64,000 nt of DNA from Bacillus massilioanorexius (GTDB lineage Bacteria > Bacillota > Bacilli > Bacillales > DSM-1321), in contig NZ_CABKRX010000085.1 of assembly GCF_902374955.1 (NCBI RefSeq), positions 62,001 through 126,000 of the forward strand, given 5' to 3'. The notes beneath the pieces were generated by a model, which saw nothing but the letters and a program-made list of their open reading frames with translations, made no database searches and was not told where the DNA came from. Below, piece after piece: positions 44,608 through 53,501 of this stretch. Numbering within the stretch: the first letter of the stretch is position 1; every line of letters begins with the position of its first letter. Both the position numbers and the translations under genes were made by a program.

Positions 44608-44983
44608 AATCTTAACCTCCGAGTAGCTAGTCATTTCTCAAAGTTAAAATGACGAATGTTTTTTAACGAACTATATTATAATATTCGTTTTTAAATTGAT
44701 TTTCAAGCTATAATTCTCCGTATTTTTTTCCAGTTATAATTTCCAACTCTTTTGTTCTTTCTGATATTTCCGACTGTGTTTACTTAAGAAATCCCCTTTA
44801 CTCTTAACTTTTACCTTACTTTTATTTTTATTCAAAGGGTTCTTTACATAATGTTTTTATGATGTGCACGGACTCACTTTCGACTGCTTGTTTGTACACA
44901 CGATTTCCTGATTTTAAATATATTGTACATTCAGAAATAATAACTATTTAAGTAATAATAGATAAACAAAAAAACCATATGAA
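44608..44983. other. Intergenic region between sigF and the purine permease
   Basis: Contains the permease promoter/dyad; the remainder is AT-rich with no gene and no purine riboswitch core on either strand. Confidence 0.5.
44651..44706 (-). promoter_or_regulatory. Promoter with PurR-box-like dyad ahead of purine permease
   Basis: Minus-strand -35 TTGAAA (44701-44706), 17 nt, -10 TATTAT (44678-44683). The -10 lies within the dyad AACGAA (44684-44689) / TTCGTT (44665-44670), and a further ATTCG follows at 44653-44657. CGAA/TTCG pairs with this kind of spacing resemble PurR PurBoxes, which control purine permease genes in Bacillus. Regulator inferred. Confidence 0.5.
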
Positions 44984-45742
44984 TTATTCATTCATACGGA
45001 TTTTGATTTGATTCAATATTTTTTTCTCTAATCTTGATACTTGAACTTGTGAAATACCCAATCTTTCAGCTACTTCAGATTGTGTTTGATCCTTAAAATA
45101 CCTCAAATACACAATTAGCTTCTCCCTCTCATCAAGTTCTTCTAAAGCATCTTTTAGCGCAATTTTTTCAAACCATTTCGTTTCATTATTATCAGCTATC
45201 TGATCTAACAATGTAATAGGATCTCCATCGTTTTCATAAACAGTTTCATGAATAGAAGATGGTTGTCTACTAGCATCTTGAGCAAAGATAACTTCCTCAG
45301 CAGTCATATCAAGGTACTCTGCTATTTCATTGACTGTAGGTACCCTTCCATATACTTTTGATAATTCTTCTTTAGCTCGTCGAATCTTATTACCTTGTTC
45401 TTTTATCGAACGACTTACTTTTACAGTACCGTCATCTCTTAAAAATCGTTGAATCTCTCCGATAATCATTGGTACAGCATATGTGGAAAATTTAACATCG
45501 AAAGACAAATCAAATTTATCAACTGATTTCAGCAGACCGATACACCCAATTTGAAATAAATCATCGGGTTCATATCCCCTGTTTAAAAATCTTTGAACGA
45601 CTGACCATACAAGTCGTAAATTAGCTTGCACAATAGTGTCTCTTGCTTCCTGATCGCCATCCTGACTATTTCGGATCAAGGCTTTTACTTCATGATCCTT
45701 CAACTGAACAGCATTCTTATTGTTTTTAACCTCCACATCCAT
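44984..45742 (-). CDS. sigF: RNA polymerase sigma factor SigF
   Basis: A 252-residue sigma factor, the first forespore-specific sigma. Regions 2 (QRFLNRGYEPDDLFQIGCIGLLKSVDKFD), 3 (VPTVNEIAEYLDM) and 4 (YLRYFKDQTQSEVAERLGISQVQVSRLEKKIL) are complete. It is held inactive by SpoIIAB and released by unphosphorylated SpoIIAA. The ATG at 45742 gives the family start MDVEVK and has AAGGGAG 8 nt upstream; the ATG two codons earlier is too close to it. Last gene of spoIIAA-spoIIAB-sigF. Confidence 0.97.
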   Translation of the reverse strand: MDVEVKNNKNAVQLKDHEVKALIRNSQDGDQEARDTIVQANLRLVWSVVQRFLNRGYEPDDLFQIGCIGLLKSVDKFDLSFDVKFSTYAVPMIIGEIQRFLRDDGTVKVSRSIKEQGNKIRRAKEELSKVYGRVPTVNEIAEYLDMTAEEVIFAQDASRQPSSIHETVYENDGDPITLLDQIADNNETKWFEKIALKDALEELDEREKLIVYLRYFKDQTQSEVAERLGISQVQVSRLEKKILNQIKIRMNE

Positions 45743-45755
45743 ACACATGTCTCCC

Positions 45756-46196
45756 TTAATTGCACAAGGCTTTGCTATTAGTTACATGTTTCTTCAATCG
45801 AATAATGGTTCCTTCACCGGGATGCGATACGATATTTAATTCATCCATAAAATTTTCCATAATCGTAAAACCCATACCTGATCGTTCTAATTCAGGCTTT
45901 GTTGTAAATAGCGGTTGTCTAGCCTCATCTATATCAGATATACCAACACCTTCATCTTTAATCATTAAATCAATAACGTTATCTTCAATACTTGCTTCAA
46001 TTTTCACGGTTCCATTTGGATTACTTTCATATCCATGTATAATGGCATTTGTAACCGCTTCTGAAACCACCGTTTTAATTTCTGTTAGCTCATCCATAGT
46101 CGGATCTAATTGTGCGATAAATGCTGCAACTGTTACTCTTGCAAAAGACTCATTTTGACTTAACGCGGAAAATTCTAATGACATTGAATTTCTCAA
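45756..46196 (-). CDS. spoIIAB: Anti-sigma-F factor SpoIIAB (serine kinase)
   Basis: A 146-residue GHKL-fold kinase with ATP-binding motifs VVSEAVTNAIIHGY, DEGVGI and SGMGFTIMENFMDEL. It binds SigF and phosphorylates SpoIIAA on serine. A TTG start at 46196, one base after the spoIIAA stop, is chosen. It gives L/M-R-N-S-M-S-L-E-F, aligning with the family start and giving the exact family length. The longer in-frame ORF runs back through spoIIAA and is not real. Confidence 0.95.
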   Translation of the reverse strand: MRNSMSLEFSALSQNESFARVTVAAFIAQLDPTMDELTEIKTVVSEAVTNAIIHGYESNPNGTVKIEASIEDNVIDLMIKDEGVGISDIDEARQPLFTTKPELERSGMGFTIMENFMDELNIVSHPGEGTIIRLKKHVTNSKALCN

Positions 46197-46197
46197 T

Positions 46198-46548
46198 TTA
46201 GGCAGCCCCCAATCTTTGTAAAGCACTATTTTCTGAAGATTCAAGCGCAATAATCTTAAACAGACCTGACATTTCAAATAATCTTTTCACAGCAGGTGAA
46301 ATCGAACACACAATCATTTCACCTTTTTTTTGTTTAATTTGTTTGTAACGTCCAAGAATAACACCTAGACCTGAACTATCCATAAATGTCAGTTGTTCAA
46401 GATTTAAGATAATATGTTTGATTTTATATTTTTCTATTGCATTTGTAGCTTGATCCTTTAGCTCCTCAGCTGAATGATGATCAAGCTCTCCCATCAGTCT
46501 AATACAAAGAACTGCTCCTTTATTTTCAATATTTATAGCAAGACTCAA
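46198..46548 (-). CDS. spoIIAA: Anti-anti-sigma-F factor SpoIIAA
   Basis: A 116-residue STAS-domain protein. The phospho-acceptor S58 lies in the conserved FMDSSGLGVILGRY. Dephosphorylated by SpoIIE in the forespore, it pulls SpoIIAB off SigF. The start is TTG, behind GAAGGGAG with about 10 nt spacing. The gene follows dacF in the same orientation with a 119-nt gap, as in B. subtilis where a SigH promoter drives spoIIA; no clear SigH promoter was seen here. Confidence 0.95.
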   Translation of the reverse strand: MSLAINIENKGAVLCIRLMGELDHHSAEELKDQATNAIEKYKIKHIILNLEQLTFMDSSGLGVILGRYKQIKQKKGEMIVCSISPAVKRLFEMSGLFKIIALESSENSALQRLGAA

Positions 46549-46667
46549 AATTATACAGCTCCCTTCAATATTCTGTATAAGGTCTTTCTATAAATAGATT
46601 GCCTTTTCCTTCCTCTTGACAAAACTAGTGGTTATTCTTATTTTTCCCTTATGATTCGAGTTATTTC

Positions 46668-47849
46668 CTATTTTCCACCATGTGTAAATAGACCCATCGA
46701 TTTTTTAAATAATTGCCACCAGGTAGCTTTATCAATTGTTTCTTTAGCAACAATAGGTGAACTTACAATTGTTTTTCCATCTTTTTTAACAGTCAATGTC
46801 CCAATTTGGTCACCTTTTTGAATCGGTGCGGCAACTTTCTTATTTGTCGTAACCTTTACTTTATAATCTTTTGTATTTTCACCTTTTTTTGTTAAAAGTG
46901 AGATTGGCTCACTCGTTACACCAGTAACCGTTTTTTCTGTTCCTTTGCTAACCATTACTTTTTTTAGAGTTTGGTTCTTTTTATATACGGGATGTGTCAT
47001 ATATTGTGAAAAAGCGTAATCTAATATTTTCGTTACCTCAGCATTTCTTGTTTTAGGATTTGGAGCACCAAAAACAACTGCTATAACTCTCATATTTCCT
47101 TTTTTTGCTGTAGCAGTTAAACAATATTTCGCTTCATTCGTAAAACCTGTTTTCAATCCGTCTACACCTGGATAAAATTTAACTAATCGATTAGTATTAA
47201 CTAGCCAAAATTTCTTCTTTGTATTTTCACGTAAAAATGCTTCATAAGTACCTGTATACTTAGTAATTTCACCATACTTTAATAATTCTTTACCAATCAT
47301 CGCCATATCGTAGGCCGTACTATAATGATTAGTTGCAGGCAAACCTGTAGCATTTTCAAAATAAGTATTCTTCAATCCTAGTGACTTCGCTTTTTTATTC
47401 ATCATTTCTACAAATGCCTCTTCTGAACCTGCAATTCTCTCTGCCATTGCAACCGAAGCATCATTTCCTGAACCAATTGCAATACCTTGTAGCATATGAT
47501 GAACGGTCATTTCTTCACCTGGCTCTAAGAAAATTTGTGAACCACCCATCGACGCTGCATATTCACTAGTACGTATTTTCTCATTAAATGATAATTTTCC
47601 TTTATCTATTTCTTCCATGATTAAGAGCATCGTCATGATCTTTGTCATACTCGCTGGAGAAAGCTTTTCATTTTGATTTCTCCCGTAAAGAACAGCTCCT
47701 GTATCTCTCTCAATTAAAATTGCGGATTTTGCTTCTTCTGCTAGCTCAAGCTCTGATTTTTGTTTTTCAGCAGCATAGCTCGGTTGTATTGTCATACTAA
47801 AAATGATGAAAGTTAGTAAAATGGTGATAGAAATTTGTTTACTCTTCAA
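46668..47849 (-). CDS. dacF: D-Ala-D-Ala carboxypeptidase DacF
   Basis: A 393-residue S11-family penicillin-binding protein with a signal peptide (cleavage near PSYAA) and motifs S-M-T-K (SPASMTKIMTM), SGN (AIGSGNDASVA) and KTG (VDGLKTGFTNEA), then a C-terminal beta domain and an amphipathic end helix for membrane contact. DacF works with DacB in setting spore cortex cross-linking. The TTG at 47849 is chosen since TGGAGGG stands 7 nt before it and the product begins with a proper signal peptide. It precedes spoIIAA. Confidence 0.93.
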   Translation of the reverse strand: MKSKQISITILLTFIIFSMTIQPSYAAEKQKSELELAEEAKSAILIERDTGAVLYGRNQNEKLSPASMTKIMTMLLIMEEIDKGKLSFNEKIRTSEYAASMGGSQIFLEPGEEMTVHHMLQGIAIGSGNDASVAMAERIAGSEEAFVEMMNKKAKSLGLKNTYFENATGLPATNHYSTAYDMAMIGKELLKYGEITKYTGTYEAFLRENTKKKFWLVNTNRLVKFYPGVDGLKTGFTNEAKYCLTATAKKGNMRVIAVVFGAPNPKTRNAEVTKILDYAFSQYMTHPVYKKNQTLKKVMVSKGTEKTVTGVTSEPISLLTKKGENTKDYKVKVTTNKKVAAPIQKGDQIGTLTVKKDGKTIVSSPIVAKETIDKATWWQLFKKSMGLFTHGGK

Positions 47850-47929
47850 GCCCAAACCCTCCAATCTTTATATTTTTCATTTTTTCCAAACATTATACTT
47901 TTATACAAATAATTCCATAAGGACAGAAA

Positions 47930-47976
47930 AAAAAATAACGAGCCTTTCTCTTTTCAGAAAATGACTCGTTACTTTT
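47930..47976 (-). terminator. Terminator after pdp
   Basis: Arms AACGAG/CTCGTT plus flanking A-T pairs around a loop; on the minus strand a T-run of eight follows. Confidence 0.8.
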
Positions 47977-47987
47977 TACATATCCTT

Positions 47988-49292
47988 CTATTTAGTAATA
48001 TGACTATGGATTAATTTAGGTGCTTCCACCTTTTCTTTACTGATAACAATACTCTTATATAGTAATTCTTTAACACGCTCTATATCTTCTGTATTTGAGT
48101 GAATGGTTAGTAGTGATTCTCCTTCACTTACAGCATCGCCAATTTTCTTTTGAAGAACAATTCCTACTGCTAAGTCAATAATCGATTCTTTTGTTTCACG
48201 ACCAGCACCTAGCATCATAGCTGCTGTTCCAATTTCATCAGCAATTAATTCTTTTACAAAACCACTTTCTTTAGCTGGTAATTCAAAAGTATAAGAAGCT
48301 GTTGGCAACTTAGAAGGATGATCTACAACTGATGCATCTCCACCCTGTACTTGTAAAAAGGTCTTAAACGATTGCAATGCTTTTCCATTAGCAATAACTT
48401 CTTCGAGCATTGTTCTAGCTTCCTCTAATGAGGATGCTTTTTTAGCTAAATAAACCATATAGCTACCTAATGATAAGCATAATTCTGTTAAGTCTTCTGG
48501 TCCATGTCCATTTAATGTGTCTATCGCTTCTTTAACTTCTAATGCATTACCTATCGCAAATCCTAACGGCTGACTCATATCAGAAATGATAGCCATTGTA
48601 TTACGCCCCACATTATTCCCAATGCTTACCATCGCTTCAGCAAGTTTTACAGCATCTTCTTCTTCTCTCATAAAAGCGCCTGCTCCAGTTTTAACATCAA
48701 GAACAATGGCATCGGCTCCAGCAGCAATTTTCTTACTCATAATTGAGCTTGCAATTAATGGGATGCTATTAACAGTAGCTGTTACATCACGCAAAGCATA
48801 TAGCTTTTTATCCGCCGGTGTTAAGTCTCCTGTCTGTCCGATAACTGCTAATTTACTGTCATTTACTATCTCGATAAATTTCTCTTTAGAAATTTCAACT
48901 GTAAAACCAGCTACTGATTCTAATTTATCAATAGTTCCTCCAGTATGTCCTAAACCTCTTCCAGACATTTTCGCTACAGGAACTCCCACTGCTGCAACAA
49001 GTGGTCCCAATACTAATGTCGTAGTATCCCCTACCCCACCTGTAGAATGTTTATCCACCTTTATTCCTTCGATCGCACTTAAATCGATAACGTCACCTGA
49101 ATGAACCATTGCAAGTGTTAAATCTGCTCGTTCTTTTTCTGTCATACCATTAAAATATATAGCCATAAGCATACTGCTCATTTGATAATCTGGAATTGTA
49201 CCATTTGTATAATTTTCAATGATAAATTGAATTTCTTCTGTAGTTAATTCATGATTATCTCTTTTTTTAGCTATGAGGTCTACCATTCTCAT
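47988..49292 (-). CDS. pdp: Pyrimidine-nucleoside phosphorylase
   Basis: A 434-residue enzyme that phosphorolyses uridine, thymidine and deoxyuridine to base and (deoxy)ribose 1-phosphate. Recognised by the start MRMVDLIAKKR, the phosphate-binding KVDKHSTGGVGDTTTL, and KMSGRGLGHTGGTIDKLES. Third gene of drm-pupG-pdp; 20 nt after pupG. The C-terminal domain is complete. Works with Drm, which converts the released sugar 1-phosphates to 5-phosphates. Confidence 0.97.
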   Translation of the reverse strand: MRMVDLIAKKRDNHELTTEEIQFIIENYTNGTIPDYQMSSMLMAIYFNGMTEKERADLTLAMVHSGDVIDLSAIEGIKVDKHSTGGVGDTTTLVLGPLVAAVGVPVAKMSGRGLGHTGGTIDKLESVAGFTVEISKEKFIEIVNDSKLAVIGQTGDLTPADKKLYALRDVTATVNSIPLIASSIMSKKIAAGADAIVLDVKTGAGAFMREEEDAVKLAEAMVSIGNNVGRNTMAIISDMSQPLGFAIGNALEVKEAIDTLNGHGPEDLTELCLSLGSYMVYLAKKASSLEEARTMLEEVIANGKALQSFKTFLQVQGGDASVVDHPSKLPTASYTFELPAKESGFVKELIADEIGTAAMMLGAGRETKESIIDLAVGIVLQKKIGDAVSEGESLLTIHSNTEDIERVKELLYKSIVISKEKVEAPKLIHSHITK

Positions 49293-49312
49293 ACTAACAC
49301 CACCCAGATTTC

Positions 49313-50125
49313 TTACAGATTTTTAATTAATTCTTTAACATATTGAAGGAAAGTGCTTTTTACTTTTTCTGTTGTTTCAATAACTTCTTCATGATTAAGA
49401 GGTTGATCTAAAATACCAGCAGCCATATTCGTAATACAAGAAATTCCTAGGACACGCATGCTACAATGGTTTGCCACAATTACTTCTGTAACTGTCGACA
49501 TACCTACAGCATCCCCTCCTAATGTTCTTACCATTCTTACCTCTGCAGGAGTTTCATATGTAGGACCTGTTAACCCTAAATAAATACCCTCTTGAATCGA
49601 TATATTTAATTCCTTCGCCACTCTTCTTGCTAACGCTTGGAATTCAGGATCATAGGCTTTTGACATATCCGGAAAACGAGGACCAAATCTCTCATCATTA
49701 GGTCCGATAAGAGGATGATCACCCATAAAATTAATATGGTCTGTAATTAACATTAAATCACCTGGTGTGAAGTTTTCATTTACACCACCAGCTGCATTGG
49801 TAACGATTAATTTTTCAATACCCAATAATTTCATTACACGAACTGGGAACGTAACCGTCTCCATAGAATAACCTTCATAATAATGGAATCTACCTTGCAT
49901 AGCCAGTACTACTTTTCCTGCAATTTTTCCAATTACTAATTGGCCACGGTGCCCTTGAACGGTAGAAACTGGAAAATTCGGGATATCACTATAAGAAATA
50001 GCCACCGCATCTTCTATTTCGTCGGCTAAAATACCTAAACCAGATCCTAAAATCAAACCAATTTCAGGAATTTCTGTAATTTTTCCTTTAATAAATTCTG
50101 CTGATTGTTTCGCACGATCGTACAT
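49313..50125 (-). CDS. pupG: Purine-nucleoside phosphorylase (PupG/PunA type)
   Basis: A 270-residue trimeric-type phosphorylase for guanosine and inosine. Motifs: GLILGSGLG near the N-terminus, VQGHRGQLVIGKI, GRFHYYEGY, LIVTNAAGGVN, and GLTGPTYETPAEVRM; GDAVGMSTVTEVIVA. SD AAGGGGGAG. It sits 12 nt after drm and forms the nucleoside salvage operon. Confidence 0.96.
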   Translation of the reverse strand: MYDRAKQSAEFIKGKITEIPEIGLILGSGLGILADEIEDAVAISYSDIPNFPVSTVQGHRGQLVIGKIAGKVVLAMQGRFHYYEGYSMETVTFPVRVMKLLGIEKLIVTNAAGGVNENFTPGDLMLITDHINFMGDHPLIGPNDERFGPRFPDMSKAYDPEFQALARRVAKELNISIQEGIYLGLTGPTYETPAEVRMVRTLGGDAVGMSTVTEVIVANHCSMRVLGISCITNMAAGILDQPLNHEEVIETTEKVKSTFLQYVKELIKNL

Positions 50126-50137
50126 TCTTGCTCCCCC

Positions 50138-51325
50138 TTATTTTAATTGTGATAAAAAGCTTTCCCCATGTTTTGGCATTGTTACATTGAAATTGTCAGC
50201 AATTGTTGCTCCAATGTCAGCAAATGTTTTATTAACAGGTAGTTGTTTTGGGTCTGTTAATTTTTTTCCGTACACTAATAAAGGTACATATTCACGTGTA
50301 TGATCTGTTCCATGATGTACAGGATCATTTCCATGGTCTGCAGTAATAATTAATAGATCATCTTCTTTTAATTCATCAAGTACTTGTGTTAAACGTGCAT
50401 CATATTCTTCTAATGCTTTTCCATAACCAATTGGATCTCTTCTATGACCATACATAGCATCAAAATCTACAAGATTTAGAAAACTTAAACCTGTAAAATC
50501 TGTATGTAAAGTTTCCATTAACTTATCCATTCCATCCATATTAGATACAGTTCGTAGAGATTTCGTAACCCCTTCTCCATCATAAATGTCTGAGATTTTA
50601 CCAATTGCTAACACATCGTAGCCACCATCTTTTAATTCATTCATTACAGTACGTTCAAATGGCTTTAATGCATAATCATGACGGTTAGGCGTTCTTGTGA
50701 AGTTTCCTGGTTCACCCACGAACGGACGTGCGATGACGCGACCAATCATATATTCTTCACGTAATGTTAATTCTCGAGCAATTTTGCAAATAGAGTATAA
50801 TTCTTCAAGAGGTACAACATCTTCATGCGCAGCAATTTGCAGAACAGAATCAGCTGATGTATAGACGATGATTGCTCCTGTTTCCATTTGTTCTTGACCA
50901 AGTTCATCTAATATCCCTGTTCCGCTAGCAGGTTTGTTTCCAATGATTTTTCGACCTGTTTTTTCCTCTAACTCGGTAAGTAATTCCTGAGGGAAACCGT
51001 CTGGAAATACTCGGAATGGTGTAGGGATATTAAGGCCCATAATTTCCCAATGACCAGTCATTGTATCTTTCCCATTTGAAGCCTCTTGCATTTTTGTATA
51101 GTAAGCCAATGGCTTTTCTGCTTTTTCTACACCAGGAATTTGCTCAATATTACTTAAACCCAATTTTCCCATGTTCGGCATGTTTAAACCATTCATTTTT
51201 TCTGCAATATGTAATAATGTATGTGATCCCTCGTCGCCAAATTCCTTCGCATCAGGAGCTTCGCCAATGCCCACTGAATCCATGACCACTAAAAATACAC
51301 GATTAAATTTATTTTTTTCACTCAT
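50138..51325 (-). CDS. drm: Phosphopentomutase
   Basis: A 395-residue alkaline-phosphatase-superfamily mutase that interconverts (deoxy)ribose 1- and 5-phosphates. Metal-binding motifs VVMDSVGIGEAPDA, TMTGHWE with the nucleophile threonine region, and ITADHGNDP are present. The ATG at 51325 is preceded by TAGGAGG at 7 nt and is preferred over an in-frame upstream start. First gene of drm-pupG-pdp. No cre or DeoR-type site was clearly seen upstream. Confidence 0.96.
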   Translation of the reverse strand: MSEKNKFNRVFLVVMDSVGIGEAPDAKEFGDEGSHTLLHIAEKMNGLNMPNMGKLGLSNIEQIPGVEKAEKPLAYYTKMQEASNGKDTMTGHWEIMGLNIPTPFRVFPDGFPQELLTELEEKTGRKIIGNKPASGTGILDELGQEQMETGAIIVYTSADSVLQIAAHEDVVPLEELYSICKIARELTLREEYMIGRVIARPFVGEPGNFTRTPNRHDYALKPFERTVMNELKDGGYDVLAIGKISDIYDGEGVTKSLRTVSNMDGMDKLMETLHTDFTGLSFLNLVDFDAMYGHRRDPIGYGKALEEYDARLTQVLDELKEDDLLIITADHGNDPVHHGTDHTREYVPLLVYGKKLTDPKQLPVNKTFADIGATIADNFNVTMPKHGESFLSQLK

Positions 51326-51750
51326 TGTTAATCCTCCTATACTCTGTCTACCACTACTGTCGTCCATATCACGAAAAGCAAATTTTTACTAAACCCATAG
51401 ACCATCTACCATTCATAATATACATATATTACCCAACACATAAAGTTTTAATTATGCTTTATATATAAGATACACTCTATTATAGTCAGATGTCTGACGA
51501 CTGCACAATATAAAAATTCTACTTTATTAAAGTACTTTTCACGTTCCATTAATAATTGTAATAATATGCTATCAAACCGCTAATACAAAAGATGTACTTT
51601 TATTCTAATACGACATTACCTTGTTATGCTAATGTTTAGATTATCATTTCTACGCTCTCCAACTTATAGCAACTTATTTTCTAATAAAAAAGCATGTATA
51701 ATGATGATTCTCATCTATTACATGCCTTGTTCACTAATTCTATTAACCTA
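51326..51750. other. Intergenic region between xerD and drm
   Basis: AT-rich, with no gene. Contains the xerD terminator at its right end. A promoter for drm is expected but no clear site stands out. Confidence 0.45.
51685..51726 (-). terminator. Terminator after xerD
   Basis: Minus-strand arms GCATGTA / TACATGC with an internal ATGA/TCAT pairing, followed by TTTTTT. Confidence 0.8.
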
Positions 51751-52644
51751 TTAGGCTCTTGGATGATACTTTGAATAAACATCCTTAAGTCTAGTATTTG
51801 TAATATGTGTATATATTTGTGTTGTTGAAATATCTGCATGGCCAAGCATTTCTTGGACAGAACGTAAATCAGCACCATTCATTAATAAATGTGTGGCAAA
51901 TGAATGTCTAAAGGTATGTGGTGTTAATTCCTTTTGAATATTTGCTTCTTGAGCTAATCTTTTTAATATTTTCCAAAATCCCTGTCTAGATAGTCTTTGC
52001 CCATGATGATTTAAAAATAATGCATCAGTCGTATATTGCTTTCTTGCGAGCATAGGTCTCCCTTTCGATAAATATCGATCGACTGCCTTTAATGCTGTTT
52101 GCCCAATTGGAATAATTCTTTCCTTATTCCCTTTACCAACACATCTGACAAAACCCATAGCACTATGAACATCCGATAGGTTTAATTGAATTAGCTCGCT
52201 GACGCGCATTCCAGTGGCATACATAATTTCTAACATAGCTTGATCACGTAATCCAAATCCATCTGAACCTTTTGGAGATTCCATCAAGGCTTCAACTTCT
52301 TCCATACTTAATACTTTTGGTAGTGTTCTTTCTTTTTGAGGCGTATCAATATGTACGGAAGGATCCTGCTCAGTCTGTTTATCTCTTAACAAAAATTGAT
52401 GCAAAGATCGTATCGATGCGATATGTCTCGCAATCGTTCTCGAAGATTTTCCTTCTTCTTTAAGTTTAGCTAAAAATTGAATAATTGTTACCCTATGTAC
52501 ATCGTTCCATGTAGTGATTTGTTCAACTGTTTGAATATACTTTAAATAGGATCTTAAATCTCGCTCATACGAAACTAGTGTGTTTTTTGCTAGGCCTTTT
52601 TCCACTGTTAAAAAGTGAATAAAATCTCTTAATCCATCTTCCAT
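51751..52644 (-). CDS. xerD: Tyrosine recombinase XerD
   Basis: A 297-residue site-specific recombinase that, with XerC-type CodV, resolves chromosome dimers at dif. Catalytic residues are all visible: R147 (TGMRVSEL), K171 region (VGKGNKERIIPIG), H243 and R246 (HTFRHSFATHLL), H269 and Y278 (LGHADISTTQIYTHI). The N-terminal SAM-like domain is complete. It follows yqzK by five nt and precedes drm as in B. subtilis (ripX). Confidence 0.95.
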   Translation of the reverse strand: MEDGLRDFIHFLTVEKGLAKNTLVSYERDLRSYLKYIQTVEQITTWNDVHRVTIIQFLAKLKEEGKSSRTIARHIASIRSLHQFLLRDKQTEQDPSVHIDTPQKERTLPKVLSMEEVEALMESPKGSDGFGLRDQAMLEIMYATGMRVSELIQLNLSDVHSAMGFVRCVGKGNKERIIPIGQTALKAVDRYLSKGRPMLARKQYTTDALFLNHHGQRLSRQGFWKILKRLAQEANIQKELTPHTFRHSFATHLLMNGADLRSVQEMLGHADISTTQIYTHITNTRLKDVYSKYHPRA

Positions 52645-52649
52645 ACTGA

Positions 52650-52877
52650 TTACTCTCCGTTCAAATAAAACAACTTTAGCCTCTCAAACCAGGTTATATC
52701 CATATCTTCCTGATTCGTGGATACTTTTAAAGATGTTCCATCAGGTTGATCATAACGATTATAGTCTTCATATTCACGGTTCAACCATACCATCCCTATA
52801 TAAAAGAGTATGGTAAAACTCACAAATAAAACAAATATTTTCAGTGCATGTACAAATTCCCAAACTAGAGATTTCAT
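52650..52877 (-). CDS. yqzK: YqzK-like small membrane protein
   Basis: A 75-residue protein with one membrane helix (about 12-33) followed by NREYEDYNRYDQPDG, which matches the YqzK family between fur and xerD. Function is unknown. The ATG at 52877 is chosen because CGGAGGG lies just upstream, within a longer in-frame reading. Confidence 0.8.
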   Translation of the reverse strand: MKSLVWEFVHALKIFVLFVSFTILFYIGMVWLNREYEDYNRYDQPDGTSLKVSTNQEDMDITWFERLKLFYLNGE

Positions 52878-52971
52878 AATTTCCCTCCGAATTAACATAT
52901 CTATTTCAATCTATGCCAATCTTTTAGAAAACTATACATACAATTTGTATTTTCATTGTGCTTTTCCATAC

Positions 52972-53033
52972 AAAAAAGATGCTCATGAAACAAGGTGATG
53001 ATTATTATCACCTAAAAGTTTTATCAGCATCTT
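52972..53033 (-). terminator. Terminator after fur
   Basis: Outer arms AAGATGCT / AGCATCTT with a nested GGTGAT/ATCACC hairpin; on the minus strand a T-run of six follows. Confidence 0.8.
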
Positions 53034-53042
53034 CTTATGTTA

Positions 53043-53501
53043 TTACATACCTTCACTTTCATCATTTGACTGACAACGATGGCAAACGCCATGAAAGGTA
53101 AGACGATGGTCCTTGATTCTAAATTTCCATCTTTTCTCAACAACTGCTTCAACATCTTCTAACAAATCTTCTTGAATTTCATCCACCGATCCACATTCCA
53201 TACAAACAAGATGGTGATGAAAGTGAGCAGCTCCTTCTTGTCTAAGGTCATAGCGAGATACTCCATCACCAAAATTAATTTTGTCAACAATCTTCAATTC
53301 TGTTAATAATTCTAATGTTCTATATACAGTAGCTAATCCAATTTCTGGAGATTTTTCTTTTACTAATAAATACACATCTTCTGCACTTAAATGATCTTCT
53401 TCATGTTCTAATAAAACGCGAACTGTAGCTTCTCTTTGAGGAGTTAGCTTGTAACTCGATGAATGCAACTGTTTTTTAATACGTTCGATTCTTTCTTCCA
53501 T
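53043..53501 (-). CDS. fur: Ferric uptake regulator Fur
   Basis: A 152-residue Fur protein: winged helix (about 1-85; LTPQREATVRVLLE, GLATVYRTLELL), metal-sensing cluster (HFHHHLVCMECG, H93-H97) and structural Zn cysteines C100, C103, C140, C143. It represses iron-uptake genes when bound to Fe2+. PerR, its paralogue, usually has a different histidine/aspartate pattern; the position beside yqzK-xerD supports Fur. The promoter is near-consensus (53532-53559). Confidence 0.93.
   Translation of the reverse strand: MEERIERIKKQLHSSSYKLTPQREATVRVLLEHEEDHLSAEDVYLLVKEKSPEIGLATVYRTLELLTELKIVDKINFGDGVSRYDLRQEGAAHFHHHLVCMECGSVDEIQEDLLEDVEAVVEKRWKFRIKDHRLTFHGVCHRCQSNDESEGM

Noticed and set aside
45760..46158. 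Plus-strand ORF of 132 codons opposite spoIIAB
   Set aside because: Shadow of the conserved spoIIAB gene on the other strand.
46197..46277. Longer spoIIAB reading beginning at 46277
   Set aside because: The extra 27 codons lie in another frame of spoIIAA; a TTG start at 46196 matches the family start and length.
48586..49104. Plus-strand ORF of 172 codons opposite pdp
   Set aside because: It is antisense to a fully conserved phosphorylase and has no SD or recognised domain.
51697..51720. Fur-box-like ATGATGATTCTCATC sequence
   Set aside because: It is the internal stem of the xerD terminator and lies downstream of genes in that direction; pairing explains it better.
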